Both the position numbers and the translations under genes were made by a program. A stretch of 64,000 nucleotides of DNA from Clostridia bacterium (lineage in GTDB: Bacteria > Bacillota > Clostridia > Christensenellales > UBA1242), in NCBI GenBank assembly GCA_023228225.1, contig JALOBO010000006.1:1-64000 (forward strand). Direction: 5' to 3'. The notes under the pieces are model-generated. The model did no database searches and had not been told where the DNA came from. It saw nothing but the letters and a program-made list of their open reading frames with translations. The stretch's first letter is position 1, and every line of letters begins with the position of its first letter. Positions 7,582 to 15,377 of the stretch are shown one piece after another.

Positions 7582-7626
7582 CACAATATATTGATTGTAT
7601 GCATAGTATACAGTCAGTATATTGTG
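7582..7626 (+). promoter_or_regulatory. Long stem-loop upstream of argR
   Basis: A 19-bp stem (7582-7600 with 7608-7626) closed by a 7-nt loop. Two positions pair only as U-G on the plus-strand RNA, which suggests an RNA hairpin rather than a DNA operator. The gap 7235-7640 otherwise shows short AT-rich palindromes but no gene with a ribosome binding site. Confidence 0.55.
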
Positions 7627-7642
7627 TCGCACCCCAGAATTA

Positions 7643-7719
7643 TGAATAAATATGCATATGCATAAAATGCTGAATTTCGCCCTGAATTTTTATGCATAAA
7701 ACATTTGTATAAATATGCA
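7643..7719 (+). promoter_or_regulatory. Three tandem ARG boxes (ArgR operator)
   Basis: TGAATAAATATGCA (7643-7656), TGAATTTTTATGCA (7683-7696) and TGTATAAATATGCA (7706-7719) match the ArgR box TGAATWWWWATTCA closely. They lie just upstream of the argR promoter, which suggests arginine-dependent autoregulation. Confidence 0.8.
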
Positions 7720-7728
7720 TAAAAGTCC

Positions 7729-7757
7729 TTGCATATTTATTTGTGATGTTGTATAAT
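7729..7757 (+). promoter_or_regulatory. argR promoter
   Basis: TTGCAT (7729-7734), a 17-nt spacer and TATAAT (7752-7757). The nearest ARG box ends 10 bp upstream of the -35 element. Confidence 0.85.
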
Positions 7758-7790
7758 TATTGCGTACTAAAAAAACACACAGGAGATAAC

Positions 7791-8243
7791 ATGGCACGCA
7801 CTTCAAGACAGTCTAAAATTTTAGAAATTATTAATCAAAAAGAAATAGAAACCCAAGATGAATTGGTAGCAGAATTAAGGGCCGAAAATTATGATGTAAC
7901 TCAGGCTACAATTTCTAGGGATATTAAAGAATTAGGTCTTATAAAAATTATGGCCGATAGTAAAAGATACAAATATGCTCTTGTAGAATCTACTGAACAA
8001 GTTGTATCTAATAAATTGGTTAACATTTTTAAAGAGTGTGTAATTTCTATTAAAAGTGCGCGCAATTTAATTGTTATCAAAACTTTAAGAGGTATGGCTT
8101 TTGCCGCAAGTAATTTAATTGATAAGTTATCAATTAATGAAGTGCTTGGCTCAGTTGCAAGTGATGACACTATAATGGTTGTTGCCAGCGATGATAAATT
8201 TGTAACTGAAATACTTAGGAAAATAAGCGAAGCAACAGAGTAA
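7791..8243 (+). CDS. argR: Arginine repressor
   Basis: A 150-residue ArgR that senses arginine and binds ARG boxes as a hexamer. The N-terminal winged helix is SRQSKILEIINQKEIETQDE through TISRDIKELG; the C-terminal oligomerisation and arginine-binding domain carries SVASDDTIMVVASDD. The ATG at 7791 is chosen for its RBS AGGAGAT and because the longer frame would include the -10 element. It precedes recN, as in many Clostridia. Three ARG boxes lie upstream. Confidence 0.95.
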   Translation: MARTSRQSKILEIINQKEIETQDELVAELRAENYDVTQATISRDIKELGLIKIMADSKRYKYALVESTEQVVSNKLVNIFKECVISIKSARNLIVIKTLRGMAFAASNLIDKLSINEVLGSVASDDTIMVVASDDKFVTEILRKISEATE

Positions 8244-8271
8244 TAAAAAATACATAAGAAATACTTTTTTT

Positions 8272-8305
8272 CCACCTACCTAATGGTAGGTGGGATCTTT
8301 TTTTT
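8272..8305 (+). terminator. argR terminator
   Basis: CCACCTACC, loop TAAT, GGTAGGTGG and a T8 tract (8298-8305). The hairpin occupies the position of the 5' hairpin in other copies of the structured repeat, so it belongs to copy B or has been recruited by it. Confidence 0.85.
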
Positions 8306-8465
8306 CGTCGTCGCTACCGCTAGGCGAAATTTTTACCGCTTAAAATCAATCTTTTTGGCTATTTGTCTTAAAACAGAACGCCTATGCAACCACTGGTGCT
8401 ATCGGCAACCTGTTTTAAACCAAATATCTCAAAAATCTTTAATTTTCTGCTACTTCACTTTTCTA
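8272..8465 (+). repeat. Structured intergenic repeat, copy B
   Basis: Full-length but divergent copy downstream of argR. The inner stem TTTGTCTTAAAACAG (8362-8376) pairs 13 of 15 with 8410-8424. The flanks keep AATCTTTTT on the 5' side and CAAAAATCTTT on the 3' side, and the apical part has ACCACTGGT like copy E. The tail is CTGCTACTTCACTTTTCTA. No credible gene lies in it; the open frame at 8283-8588 has no ribosome binding site. Confidence 0.8.
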
Positions 8466-8507
8466 CCTAAACTAATAGAAAGAATAAAGTATTTATGTTT
8501 ACAATAC

Positions 8508-8536
8508 TTGTCTTTTTACCGTATATATACTATACT
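8508..8536 (+). promoter_or_regulatory. recN promoter
   Basis: TTGTCT (8508-8513), a 17-nt spacer and TATACT (8531-8536), 44 bp before the recN ATG. No LexA-type box was seen around it. Confidence 0.7.
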
Positions 8537-8580
8537 ATTACTAATATTTATATATAAATACTGTTGTTGGGTGGAAGATT

Positions 8581-10293
8581 ATGCTTGATACTTTAAATAT
8601 ACAAAATGTAGCACTTATTCCTAATTTAAAATTGGATTTAGGAGCAGGGTTAAATGTGCTTACTGGGGAAACCGGCTCAGGAAAATCCATTATTATTGGC
8701 TCTTTAAATTTTGTACTTGGCGACCGAGCGGATAAAACTATGATAAGAAACGGTGCGAATTTTGCAAAGGTTGAAGCGGTATTTTCTACAAATCATAGTG
8801 TTAATGTAAACCAAACATTAAATGAGTTAGGCATTATACCTGATGAATATACAATAATTTCTAGGCTTATAACAATAGAAGGTCGTAGTGATTGCCGTGT
8901 TAATGGAAGTCTAGTAACCGCACAAATGTTAAAACTGATTACAAGTCAGTTGGTTGATATTCACGGACAACATGAACATCAATCTTTGTTAAAAGTTAAA
9001 AATCATATTGACATTTTAGATAATTTTGCTGGCGCTGGCTTGAAAACATACAAAGATAACCTTATAAAAGCATATGACGAGCATACATTCATTATAGCGC
9101 AAATTGATTCGTTGGGTGGCTCAGATGCCGAAAGAAAAAGCGAAGCGGATATTTTACAATATCAAATTAATGAAATTGAAAAACTATATTTAAACGAAGC
9201 CGAAGAAGAAGAATTAATTAATACAATCAGCCGTCTTAACAATATTGAACGAATCGCAAACGGTATAAATGGCGCTTTTGTAGTGCTTGATGGTACGGAT
9301 AGTATGGGGGTAAACTCATTGTTAAATTCGGCAATTACTTCATTAAATAGTTCTGTTAAATATGATAATTCATTAAACTTGATTAGCGAACGTTTAAATA
9401 GTGTCAAAATAGAACTAGGAGATATTACTGAAACTTTAAACGAATATGCTAGTTCATTAAATTATAACCAAAAAGAATTTGATAGGCTAGATTCACGCCT
9501 TGATTCAATAAAGATTGCTAAAAAAAAGTATGGTGGTAGCATAAAAGAAGTATTTAAATTTTTGGAAAGTGCTAAAAAACGAGCGGATTTAATCGAACAT
9601 AGCGTAGAAATATATGATAAATTATTAGCACAAAAAGAATTAACATTTAAAAAAATGTATGACCTTTGCGTAAAAATATATGAAGTTCGTAAATCAAGTG
9701 CCGAAAAACTTGAAGGACTTATTACTGTTGAATTAAACGAATTAGGTATGGTTGGGGCACAGTTTAAGGTTTGCTTTACAGATGCACCAAAATTAGAAGA
9801 AGCACAAGATAAAATAACTAAAAATGGATTTGAGCAAGTAGAATTTATGTTTTCGGCTAATACAGGTGAACTTGTAAAATCGTTATCAAAGATTATTTCT
9901 GGTGGCGAAATGTCACGTTTTATGTTGGCTTTAAAATCTATTATTGCCGACCTAGATGATATTCCTACTATGGTATTTGATGAAATAGATACCGGAATAA
10001 GTGGCAAAATTGGACAAGTTGTAGCAACTAAATTTGCAAAAATTGCAAAAAGGCACCAAGTAATATCAGTATCGCACCTGCCACAAATTGCCGCAATGGC
10101 AGACAAGCATTATTTGGTATCAAAGAGTGTAATTGATGGAGTAACTATTGCAAAAGTAAATAAATTAAATTTTTCTGATGAACTTGTGGAGATTGCTAGG
10201 TTAATTGGTGGAAGTGATATTGGCACTTATGCTTTGCCACATGCTAGCGAAATGAAAAATTGGAGTAATTCCTTTAAACAGCAAATTATGTAA
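8581..10293 (+). CDS. recN: DNA repair protein RecN
   Basis: An SMC-like ATPase of 570 residues that acts early in double-strand break repair. Walker A is GETGSGKSII near residue 31, the conserved DIHGQHEHQSLL follows near residue 128, and a central coiled-coil region spans roughly 160-370. The C-terminal half has signature ISGGEMSRFMLALK and Walker B VFDEIDTGISG. Its length is normal. RBS GGGTGGAAG precedes ATG. It lies between argR and spoIVB, the standard Firmicute order. Confidence 0.96.
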   Translation: MLDTLNIQNVALIPNLKLDLGAGLNVLTGETGSGKSIIIGSLNFVLGDRADKTMIRNGANFAKVEAVFSTNHSVNVNQTLNELGIIPDEYTIISRLITIEGRSDCRVNGSLVTAQMLKLITSQLVDIHGQHEHQSLLKVKNHIDILDNFAGAGLKTYKDNLIKAYDEHTFIIAQIDSLGGSDAERKSEADILQYQINEIEKLYLNEAEEEELINTISRLNNIERIANGINGAFVVLDGTDSMGVNSLLNSAITSLNSSVKYDNSLNLISERLNSVKIELGDITETLNEYASSLNYNQKEFDRLDSRLDSIKIAKKKYGGSIKEVFKFLESAKKRADLIEHSVEIYDKLLAQKELTFKKMYDLCVKIYEVRKSSAEKLEGLITVELNELGMVGAQFKVCFTDAPKLEEAQDKITKNGFEQVEFMFSANTGELVKSLSKIISGGEMSRFMLALKSIIADLDDIPTMVFDEIDTGISGKIGQVVATKFAKIAKRHQVISVSHLPQIAAMADKHYLVSKSVIDGVTIAKVNKLNFSDELVEIARLIGGSDIGTYALPHASEMKNWSNSFKQQIM

Positions 10294-10336
10294 TCTTTGC
10301 CAGTTTAAAAAGCGTATATTTAATCAAAATAAATTT

Positions 10337-10376
10337 AAACTATTCTTATATGAAAAAAATTAAGAATAGTTTTTTG
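10337..10376 (+). terminator. recN terminator overlapping the spoIVB start
   Basis: AAACTATTCTTA (10337-10348) and TAAGAATAGTTT (10361-10372) form a 12-bp stem followed by T residues. The hairpin covers the spoIVB ATG at 10350 and its first codons, so it may both end recN transcripts and hide the spoIVB start in read-through RNA. Confidence 0.65.
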
Positions 10377-11561
10377 TTTGTAGATACAAAAACCAAATGG
10401 ACAAATATAAGAGTTAACAAATTTTGTAATTTAATTTTGCCGTTACTACTAATTATTATAGTATCCGCATTAACCTTTATAGGCACTAGATATTCAAATG
10501 CCTTATTATGTACCCAAGTAAATGCTAATTTATCTGCAAATGCTGTTATTTTAGAGCAGGAAGACCCCATATTTTTTAGTTTTTTTGGCAAGAAAGAAGA
10601 ACAAAAGCCCGAAAATACAGAAAGAGTTATGGTGTATGCTGGTGGGTATCCGGTAGGATTTATTTTACAAGGTGATGGCGTTACAATCGTAGGTACAACA
10701 GATGTAGAAACAGTATCAGGTACAGTTAATACATTAATAAAATGTGATATTAAAGCCGGTGATATTATTAAAAAAATACAAGGTGAAAATATTTTATCAT
10801 CAGAGCACATTACCGAAATAATAAATACCGAAGAAAATGCGGGGAAAGAGCTTACAATAGAATTATGCCGAAATGATAAAATAATTACAACAAAATTAAC
10901 GCCCGCATTAGAAGTGCAATCGCAAAAATATAAACTTGGAGTATGGGTGCGTGATGATATGTCCGGCGTGGGCACATTAACATATGTGCGTGCGGACAAT
11001 TCACGATTTGGGGCATTAGGACACCCTGTATGTGATTCCGATACTGGCGGGATTTATAATGTTAAAAGCGGTGATATGTATGCAAGCAATATAATTAGTA
11101 TTACAAAAGGCAAAAAAGGTAAAGCCGGTGAATTAAGAGGTATGTTTTTGCAGGGTAAAAGCGTGCAAGGAGAAGTTGATAAAAATTGCAAGTTTGGTGT
11201 TTTTGGTGTGATTACAGAATGTTCTCCCTATTATAATGATGAAAATCTTATGCCTATTGGTTTAAAAAATGAAGTTAAAATTGGGAAAGCACAAATTATA
11301 GCGTGTATAGATGGCAAAGAGCCAGAAAGATATGATATAGAAATTGTAAAACTAAATAGCCAAAATAAATCTGCTTCAAAAGGGCTTGTTATAAAAGTGA
11401 CCGATAAAGATTTATTAAGCAAAACCGGCGGAATAGTGCAGGGTATGAGTGGTAGCCCTATAATTCAAAATGGAAAACTTGTCGGTGCGGTAACGCATGT
11501 GTTTGTAAATGATCCTTCACGCGGATATGGAATATATGTGGACTGGATGATTAATAAATAA
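10350..11561 (+). CDS. spoIVB: SpoIVB serine peptidase
   Basis: A peptidase secreted from the forespore; in Bacillus it triggers pro-sigma-K processing through SpoIVFA. The 403-residue protein has one membrane anchor (about residues 28-47), a PDZ domain (about 95-190) and an S55 peptidase domain. That domain contains GALGHPVCDSDTGG (histidine) and GMSGSPIIQNGKLVGAVTHV (catalytic serine) near the C-terminus. No Shine-Dalgarno sequence precedes the ATG, which lies inside the recN terminator hairpin, so it is probably transcribed from its own forespore promoter. Directly followed by spo0A, as usual. Confidence 0.94.
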   Translation: MKKIKNSFLFVDTKTKWTNIRVNKFCNLILPLLLIIIVSALTFIGTRYSNALLCTQVNANLSANAVILEQEDPIFFSFFGKKEEQKPENTERVMVYAGGYPVGFILQGDGVTIVGTTDVETVSGTVNTLIKCDIKAGDIIKKIQGENILSSEHITEIINTEENAGKELTIELCRNDKIITTKLTPALEVQSQKYKLGVWVRDDMSGVGTLTYVRADNSRFGALGHPVCDSDTGGIYNVKSGDMYASNIISITKGKKGKAGELRGMFLQGKSVQGEVDKNCKFGVFGVITECSPYYNDENLMPIGLKNEVKIGKAQIIACIDGKEPERYDIEIVKLNSQNKSASKGLVIKVTDKDLLSKTGGIVQGMSGSPIIQNGKLVGAVTHVFVNDPSRGYGIYVDWMINK

Positions 11562-11590
11562 TAGTTGCACAGCATGTAACTATTATTTAT
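11554..11590 (+). terminator. spoIVB terminator
   Basis: A 13-bp inverted repeat (11554-11566 with 11578-11590) that overlaps the spoIVB stop codon, with an 11-nt loop and AT-rich 3' arm. Confidence 0.65.
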
Positions 11591-11630
11591 AGTGAAGAAT
11601 GAAGAGTTAAGAGTGTATAGCTTCGCTCCG
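11591..11630 (-). repeat. Short dispersed repeat (copy 1 of 2)
   Basis: Reading the minus strand, GCGAAGCTATACACTCTT followed by CATTCTTCACT matches positions 42110-42143 on the plus strand apart from a 7-bp insertion and a few changes. Function unknown; it may be a remnant of a mobile or non-coding repeat. Confidence 0.5.
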
Positions 11631-11729
11631 AAAAATAGCAAAACATTATTTCGCTTTACATATTAACAAATTAAATGACAATATTCTACAATATTTTACA
11701 AAAATAGTATAAAAAATATTTTAATTATG

Positions 11730-11780
11730 TGCTATAATCTTAGTGGTTATTTAAAAAGCCTTATTTGAAGGCTTTTTAAA
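11730..11780 (+). promoter_or_regulatory. Extended -10 promoter and 5' hairpin of the spo0A homologue
   Basis: TGCTATAAT (11730-11738) is an extended -10 element without an obvious -35. The expected start near 11745 is followed at once by a perfect 13-bp hairpin (11750-11762 with 11768-11780). The hairpin lacks a clean T tract, so it may protect the 5' end or modulate the transcript. The gap 11562-11892 holds no other gene. Confidence 0.5.
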
Positions 11781-11892
11781 TATTAAAATTATATAAAATA
11801 ATTTTGTAAAATATTGTTAAAGTTGTAGATTTTTGTAAAATAATGTGTTATAGTAAATTACTAAGTTAAATAGATTGGAGCATTATTTATAT

Positions 11893-12633
11893 ATGTGTAC
11901 ACAATTAGCCGCATTATTCTATTCTAAAAAACCACAGGAACTTATTTATAAAGTTGGTAAATCTTGCAAGGATATTAATATTGAAGTATTTTTTGTATTA
12001 GATTTTACTGATTTATTAATCAAAGTTCTACACATCAAGCCAAAAATTATTTTTGTAGATTTAAATTCTATTGCATTTCAGCGAGAAATTATTGATGTTT
12101 TTAATAATAAAGAATCGCCGTACTATGTTCCAAATGTAGTTATCGTGTCAGATGAAAAATTAAATGGGGAAATTTATAACGATTTTATAGTTTTTAAAAC
12201 TACGGAAATCTCTGAAAAAATTAAAGATTACGAAGAAATAATCAAATACAACACAGAATCGGCAAAAATACCAAAACTGGAACAGAAGCACGGCGTTATT
12301 TGTACAGAAATCCGTAACAATCTATTAAATTTTGGTTTTTCATCTGCACACAATGGCTTCCAATATATTATTGAAGCGGTAAAAATAATAGTATTTAATA
12401 ACAATGTTATAGGTACACTGCAACACGATGTTTATCCGCTAATTGCTATTAAATTTAGCACTAACAGTATCAATGTAGAACGAGATATTAGAAATGCTAT
12501 TTACTGTGCGGTTTGTAAGTGCAAAGAAAAAACAGGCGGAATTAATGATTTATGTTTATATGATAATGAAAAAATAACTAACAGGCAGTTTATTACAATT
12601 ATTGCTGATAAAATTTATAATGAAATATGTTGA
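11893..12633 (+). CDS. Spo0A homologue with degenerate receiver domain
   Basis: Probable master sporulation regulator. Residues about 135-246 match the Spo0A DNA-binding domain: EIRNNLLNFGFSSAHNGFQY, the helix NSINVERDIRNAI corresponding to the DNA-recognition region, and the C-terminal FITIIADKIYNEI. The N-terminal ~115 residues keep the receiver pattern with Asp56 in KIIFVDLNS, but the acidic pair that binds Mg (D10-D11 in Bacillus) is replaced by Tyr10-Ser11 in ALFYSKKP. Position right after spoIVB is the classic one for spo0A. ATG 11893 is chosen, with GGAG 12 nt upstream; TTG 11875 is an alternative. Confidence 0.85.
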   Translation: MCTQLAALFYSKKPQELIYKVGKSCKDINIEVFFVLDFTDLLIKVLHIKPKIIFVDLNSIAFQREIIDVFNNKESPYYVPNVVIVSDEKLNGEIYNDFIVFKTTEISEKIKDYEEIIKYNTESAKIPKLEQKHGVICTEIRNNLLNFGFSSAHNGFQYIIEAVKIIVFNNNVIGTLQHDVYPLIAIKFSTNSINVERDIRNAIYCAVCKCKEKTGGINDLCLYDNEKITNRQFITIIADKIYNEIC

Positions 12634-12691
12634 TAACTCCATATTTGTCATATATGATATATTTTAAGTTTGTTATTAATATATTTATTGT

Positions 12692-13312
12692 ATGGTTAAT
12701 GTAGTATTTGCAAGAAGAATCTATCAAATCAAAAACTTAATATATTTGTTTTTTGATAGATACAGAAAAATTTTTTACACACTCATATGTCTGTTTATTT
12801 TAGGACTTGCGGTTGGCGTTTTTTCTGCTTTTGAAATGGTTGATAGTCTAACTATTGTTGGGCTTAGAGATAACTTAATTATTAATATTTTTATTGACCG
12901 CACAAGTAATATTTCCTTTTTTTTAGGGCGTGCAGTAGTGTTTTTGCTTTTAATTAGTATAATATTTTGCTGTGGTTATAATACTTGTTTGATTCCTATT
13001 AATGTTATTATTTTATTTTACCAAAGCTATTTTATTGGTTTGAACTGTGCAATTTTAATTATCGCATTTAATTTTGTTGGGATTATAAATATATTTTTAC
13101 TGCTTTTACCGTGTTATTTAATAATAATATTTGCATATATTGGATTTAGTTGTATTTGCATAAAAAACGCATGCGAAAGGCATAAGTTTGGAATGCTACA
13201 ACGGGCAATTTGCAGAGAATGCCATTTTCCAATGCTCATTTTTATTTGCATTGGAGTATTAGGACATTTATTAGAATGTTGGTTTTTAAATATTATAATA
13301 ATTACTGTTTGA
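12692..13312 (+). CDS. Multi-pass membrane protein, SpoIIM-like
   Basis: A 206-residue hydrophobic protein with about five membrane segments (roughly residues 27-47, 75-95, 100-120, 122-150, 180-203) and a cytoplasmic N-terminus rich in basic residues. The pattern, length and place between spo0A and a dacF-type gene fit stage II sporulation protein M, part of the SpoIID/M/P engulfment complex. Sequence identity to that family is not obvious by eye, so this is tentative. No Shine-Dalgarno sequence precedes ATG 12692. Confidence 0.5.
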   Translation: MVNVVFARRIYQIKNLIYLFFDRYRKIFYTLICLFILGLAVGVFSAFEMVDSLTIVGLRDNLIINIFIDRTSNISFFLGRAVVFLLLISIIFCCGYNTCLIPINVIILFYQSYFIGLNCAILIIAFNFVGIINIFLLLLPCYLIIIFAYIGFSCICIKNACERHKFGMLQRAICRECHFPMLIFICIGVLGHLLECWFLNIIIITV

Positions 13313-13418
13313 GTATTTATTATAATTACAAATAGTACTTTAATTTTAATCATATTTTTGCATTATTGAATAAAAAAGTTATGGCTTCACAAAATATGGT
13401 TAAAGGAAGGTACAAAAA

Positions 13419-14573
13419 ATGAAAAAACTTTTCTCTTTAATTTTATTTATTGTTATGAGCATAAGTGGTTTGTACGGTGGAACAATAAAAACATTTGCCG
13501 AAGAGGGCATAGGTCCACAGATTATGGCAAAATCCGCATACCTAATGGATTATAACACTGGTGCGGTTATTTATGAACAAGATAGTGAAAGACATTTACC
13601 CATTGCAAGTATGGTTAAGATTATGACGCTTTTACTTACATATGAACATATTGATAAAGGAATGCTTTCGTTAAATCAAGAAATTTTAGTAAGTGAAAAT
13701 GCGGCTGGCATGGGTGGTTCGCAAGTGTTTTTAGATGCCAACGCTATCTATAAACTAGAAGATTTGTTAAAGGGCGTAATCGTAGCATCTGCAAACGATG
13801 CAAGTGTGGCGCTTGCGGAAACTATTAGCGGAAGCGAAGAAAGTTTTGTAGTTTTAATGAATCAAAAAGCCACAGAACTTGGAATGACCAATACCAATTT
13901 TGCGAATTGTTCGGGGCTTCCTGCTGCAAATCAATATTCTTGCGTAAAAGATGTTTCACTTGTTATGAAATCATTATTAAAACATTCACATTATTTTACT
14001 TTAAGTAAAATTTGGCTTCAAGATTTAGTTCACCCTTCTGGCAGAAAGACTGAACTCGCTAATACTAATAAATTGGTACGTTACTATAAAGGTTGTGATG
14101 CTGGTAAAACTGGCTCTACAAATGAGGCGGGATATTGTGTAAGTGCTTCTGCAATAAAGGGCAATATGCGATTAATTGCCACTGTTGCAGGCTCTTCTAA
14201 TAGTAAAGAACGCTTTGCATCTGCTAGTAATTTATTTAATTATGGATTTGCTAATTATGAAAATAAAATAATTATTGGGGCATTATCACCACTAAAAGAC
14301 AAACCAAGAGTAAGTGGTAGTAAGATAAAAGAGATTGCAGTGGCATCAGAACAAAGTTATTACGCCTTATCCAAAAAAGGTGAACAGTCTGAATTTACTA
14401 TTAATTATGAAATTAACAACAAGATTAAAGCACCTATAAAAGTGGGACAAAGTGTAGGCAAAATAATTGTAATAAAAAATGGCACAGTTGTGTTTGAAAC
14501 ATCAATCATAGCACTTGAAAACGCAGATAAACAATCATTCTTTGATACAATAAAAGAAATTTTTGGTGCATAA
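13419..14573 (+). CDS. dacF: D-alanyl-D-alanine carboxypeptidase (DacF type)
   Basis: A low-molecular-weight penicillin-binding protein that trims the terminal D-Ala of peptidoglycan stem peptides outside the membrane. The 384-residue protein has a signal peptide (residues 1-28), the catalytic SxxK in ASMVKIMT near residue 65, SxN as SAND, and KTG in DAGKTGSTNEAG, followed by a beta-rich C-terminal PBP5 domain. RBS AAGGAAGG. In Bacillus dacF is forespore-expressed; its place near spo0A and the spoIIM-like gene suggests a sporulation role here too. The terminator is at 14596-14637. Confidence 0.9.
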   Translation: MKKLFSLILFIVMSISGLYGGTIKTFAEEGIGPQIMAKSAYLMDYNTGAVIYEQDSERHLPIASMVKIMTLLLTYEHIDKGMLSLNQEILVSENAAGMGGSQVFLDANAIYKLEDLLKGVIVASANDASVALAETISGSEESFVVLMNQKATELGMTNTNFANCSGLPAANQYSCVKDVSLVMKSLLKHSHYFTLSKIWLQDLVHPSGRKTELANTNKLVRYYKGCDAGKTGSTNEAGYCVSASAIKGNMRLIATVAGSSNSKERFASASNLFNYGFANYENKIIIGALSPLKDKPRVSGSKIKEIAVASEQSYYALSKKGEQSEFTINYEINNKIKAPIKVGQSVGKIIVIKNGTVVFETSIIALENADKQSFFDTIKEIFGA

Positions 14574-14595
14574 AATAAAATCTACAAATTAACTC

Positions 14596-14637
14596 ATAAA
14601 AATCGGAAACTTATACATTTTTGTTCCCGATTTTTTT
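14596..14637 (+). terminator. dacF terminator
   Basis: AAAAATCGG...AAC and GTTCCCGATTTTTTT form a stem with one bulge and T7. Confidence 0.75.
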
Positions 14638-14667
14638 ATGCTTTGTAAGGCGTTTTTGACATTTTGG

Positions 14668-14696
14668 TTGACTTATATTATTTCATACTATATAAT
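14668..14696 (+). promoter_or_regulatory. Promoter abutting the site-2 protease start codon
   Basis: TTGACT (14668-14673), a 17-nt spacer and TATAAT (14691-14696). The expected transcription start (about 14703) coincides with the ATG, which implies a leaderless mRNA. Confidence 0.75.
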
Positions 14697-14702
14697 TGCC
14701 TT

Positions 14703-15368
14703 ATGTTAGATATTCTTTTATCCGATATGTCGGGCATTCAGATTTTAATATACTTATTGTCATTTTTGCTGGCAATTTTATTTGCACTTAGTTTGCATGA
14801 GTATGCTCATGCCTATATTGCTGTAAAACAAGGCGATATTACTCCAAAAGCACTTGGTAGATTATCATTAAATCCTCTAAGACACATTGACCCATTAGGA
14901 TTTTTATTTTTAATGTTATTTGGTTTTGGGTGGGCAAAACCTGTACCCATTAATCCAACAAAATTTAAAAATTTTAGAAAAGGCTTGTTTTTAACTTCTA
15001 TCGCTGGGGTTACTATGAATTTAATCCTAGCAATATTTAGTATGGGTTTTTTGGTTTTAACTAATAAATATTTCAATAACAATAACAATGCAAGTTTGTT
15101 TTTACTGATTTTCTTTTTACAGTTTACCTATATTAATATTGGGCTTGCAATATTTAATTTACTCCCAATTTATCCACTTGATGGATTTAATATGCTGGTA
15201 TCTTGTCTTAAATTTAATAGCCCATTTTTAAACTTTATGCGTAAGTACGGGACTTATATTTTGCTTGGGCTTATGATTTCTGGACTTTTATCAATTGGAA
15301 TATCTTATGTAATAGATTTTATTGCAAACCCACTAGAAATGTTTTGGAACTGGGTTTTTAGCATTTAG
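14703..15368 (+). CDS. Site-2 protease family metalloprotease (M50)
   Basis: An intramembrane zinc protease of the small M50/YwhC type, 221 residues. HEYAH in SLHEYAHAYIAVKQGD supplies the HExxH motif, and LLPIYPLDGFN supplies the second (DG) motif. Five or six membrane segments are apparent. The longer frame (start 14664) is rejected because the -35 and -10 elements lie inside it. ATG 14703 has no ribosome binding site. The same gene type sits upstream of scpAB in many Firmicutes. Substrate unknown. Confidence 0.9.
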   Translation: MLDILLSDMSGIQILIYLLSFLLAILFALSLHEYAHAYIAVKQGDITPKALGRLSLNPLRHIDPLGFLFLMLFGFGWAKPVPINPTKFKNFRKGLFLTSIAGVTMNLILAIFSMGFLVLTNKYFNNNNNASLFLLIFFLQFTYINIGLAIFNLLPIYPLDGFNMLVSCLKFNSPFLNFMRKYGTYILLGLMISGLLSIGISYVIDFIANPLEMFWNWVFSI

Positions 15369-15377
15369 GCGGAGAAT

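Noticed and set aside
8283-8588. 101-codon open frame upstream of recN
   Set aside because: It lies in structured repeat copy B, starts inside the argR terminator, has no ribosome binding site, and its translation is low-complexity and unlike a protein.
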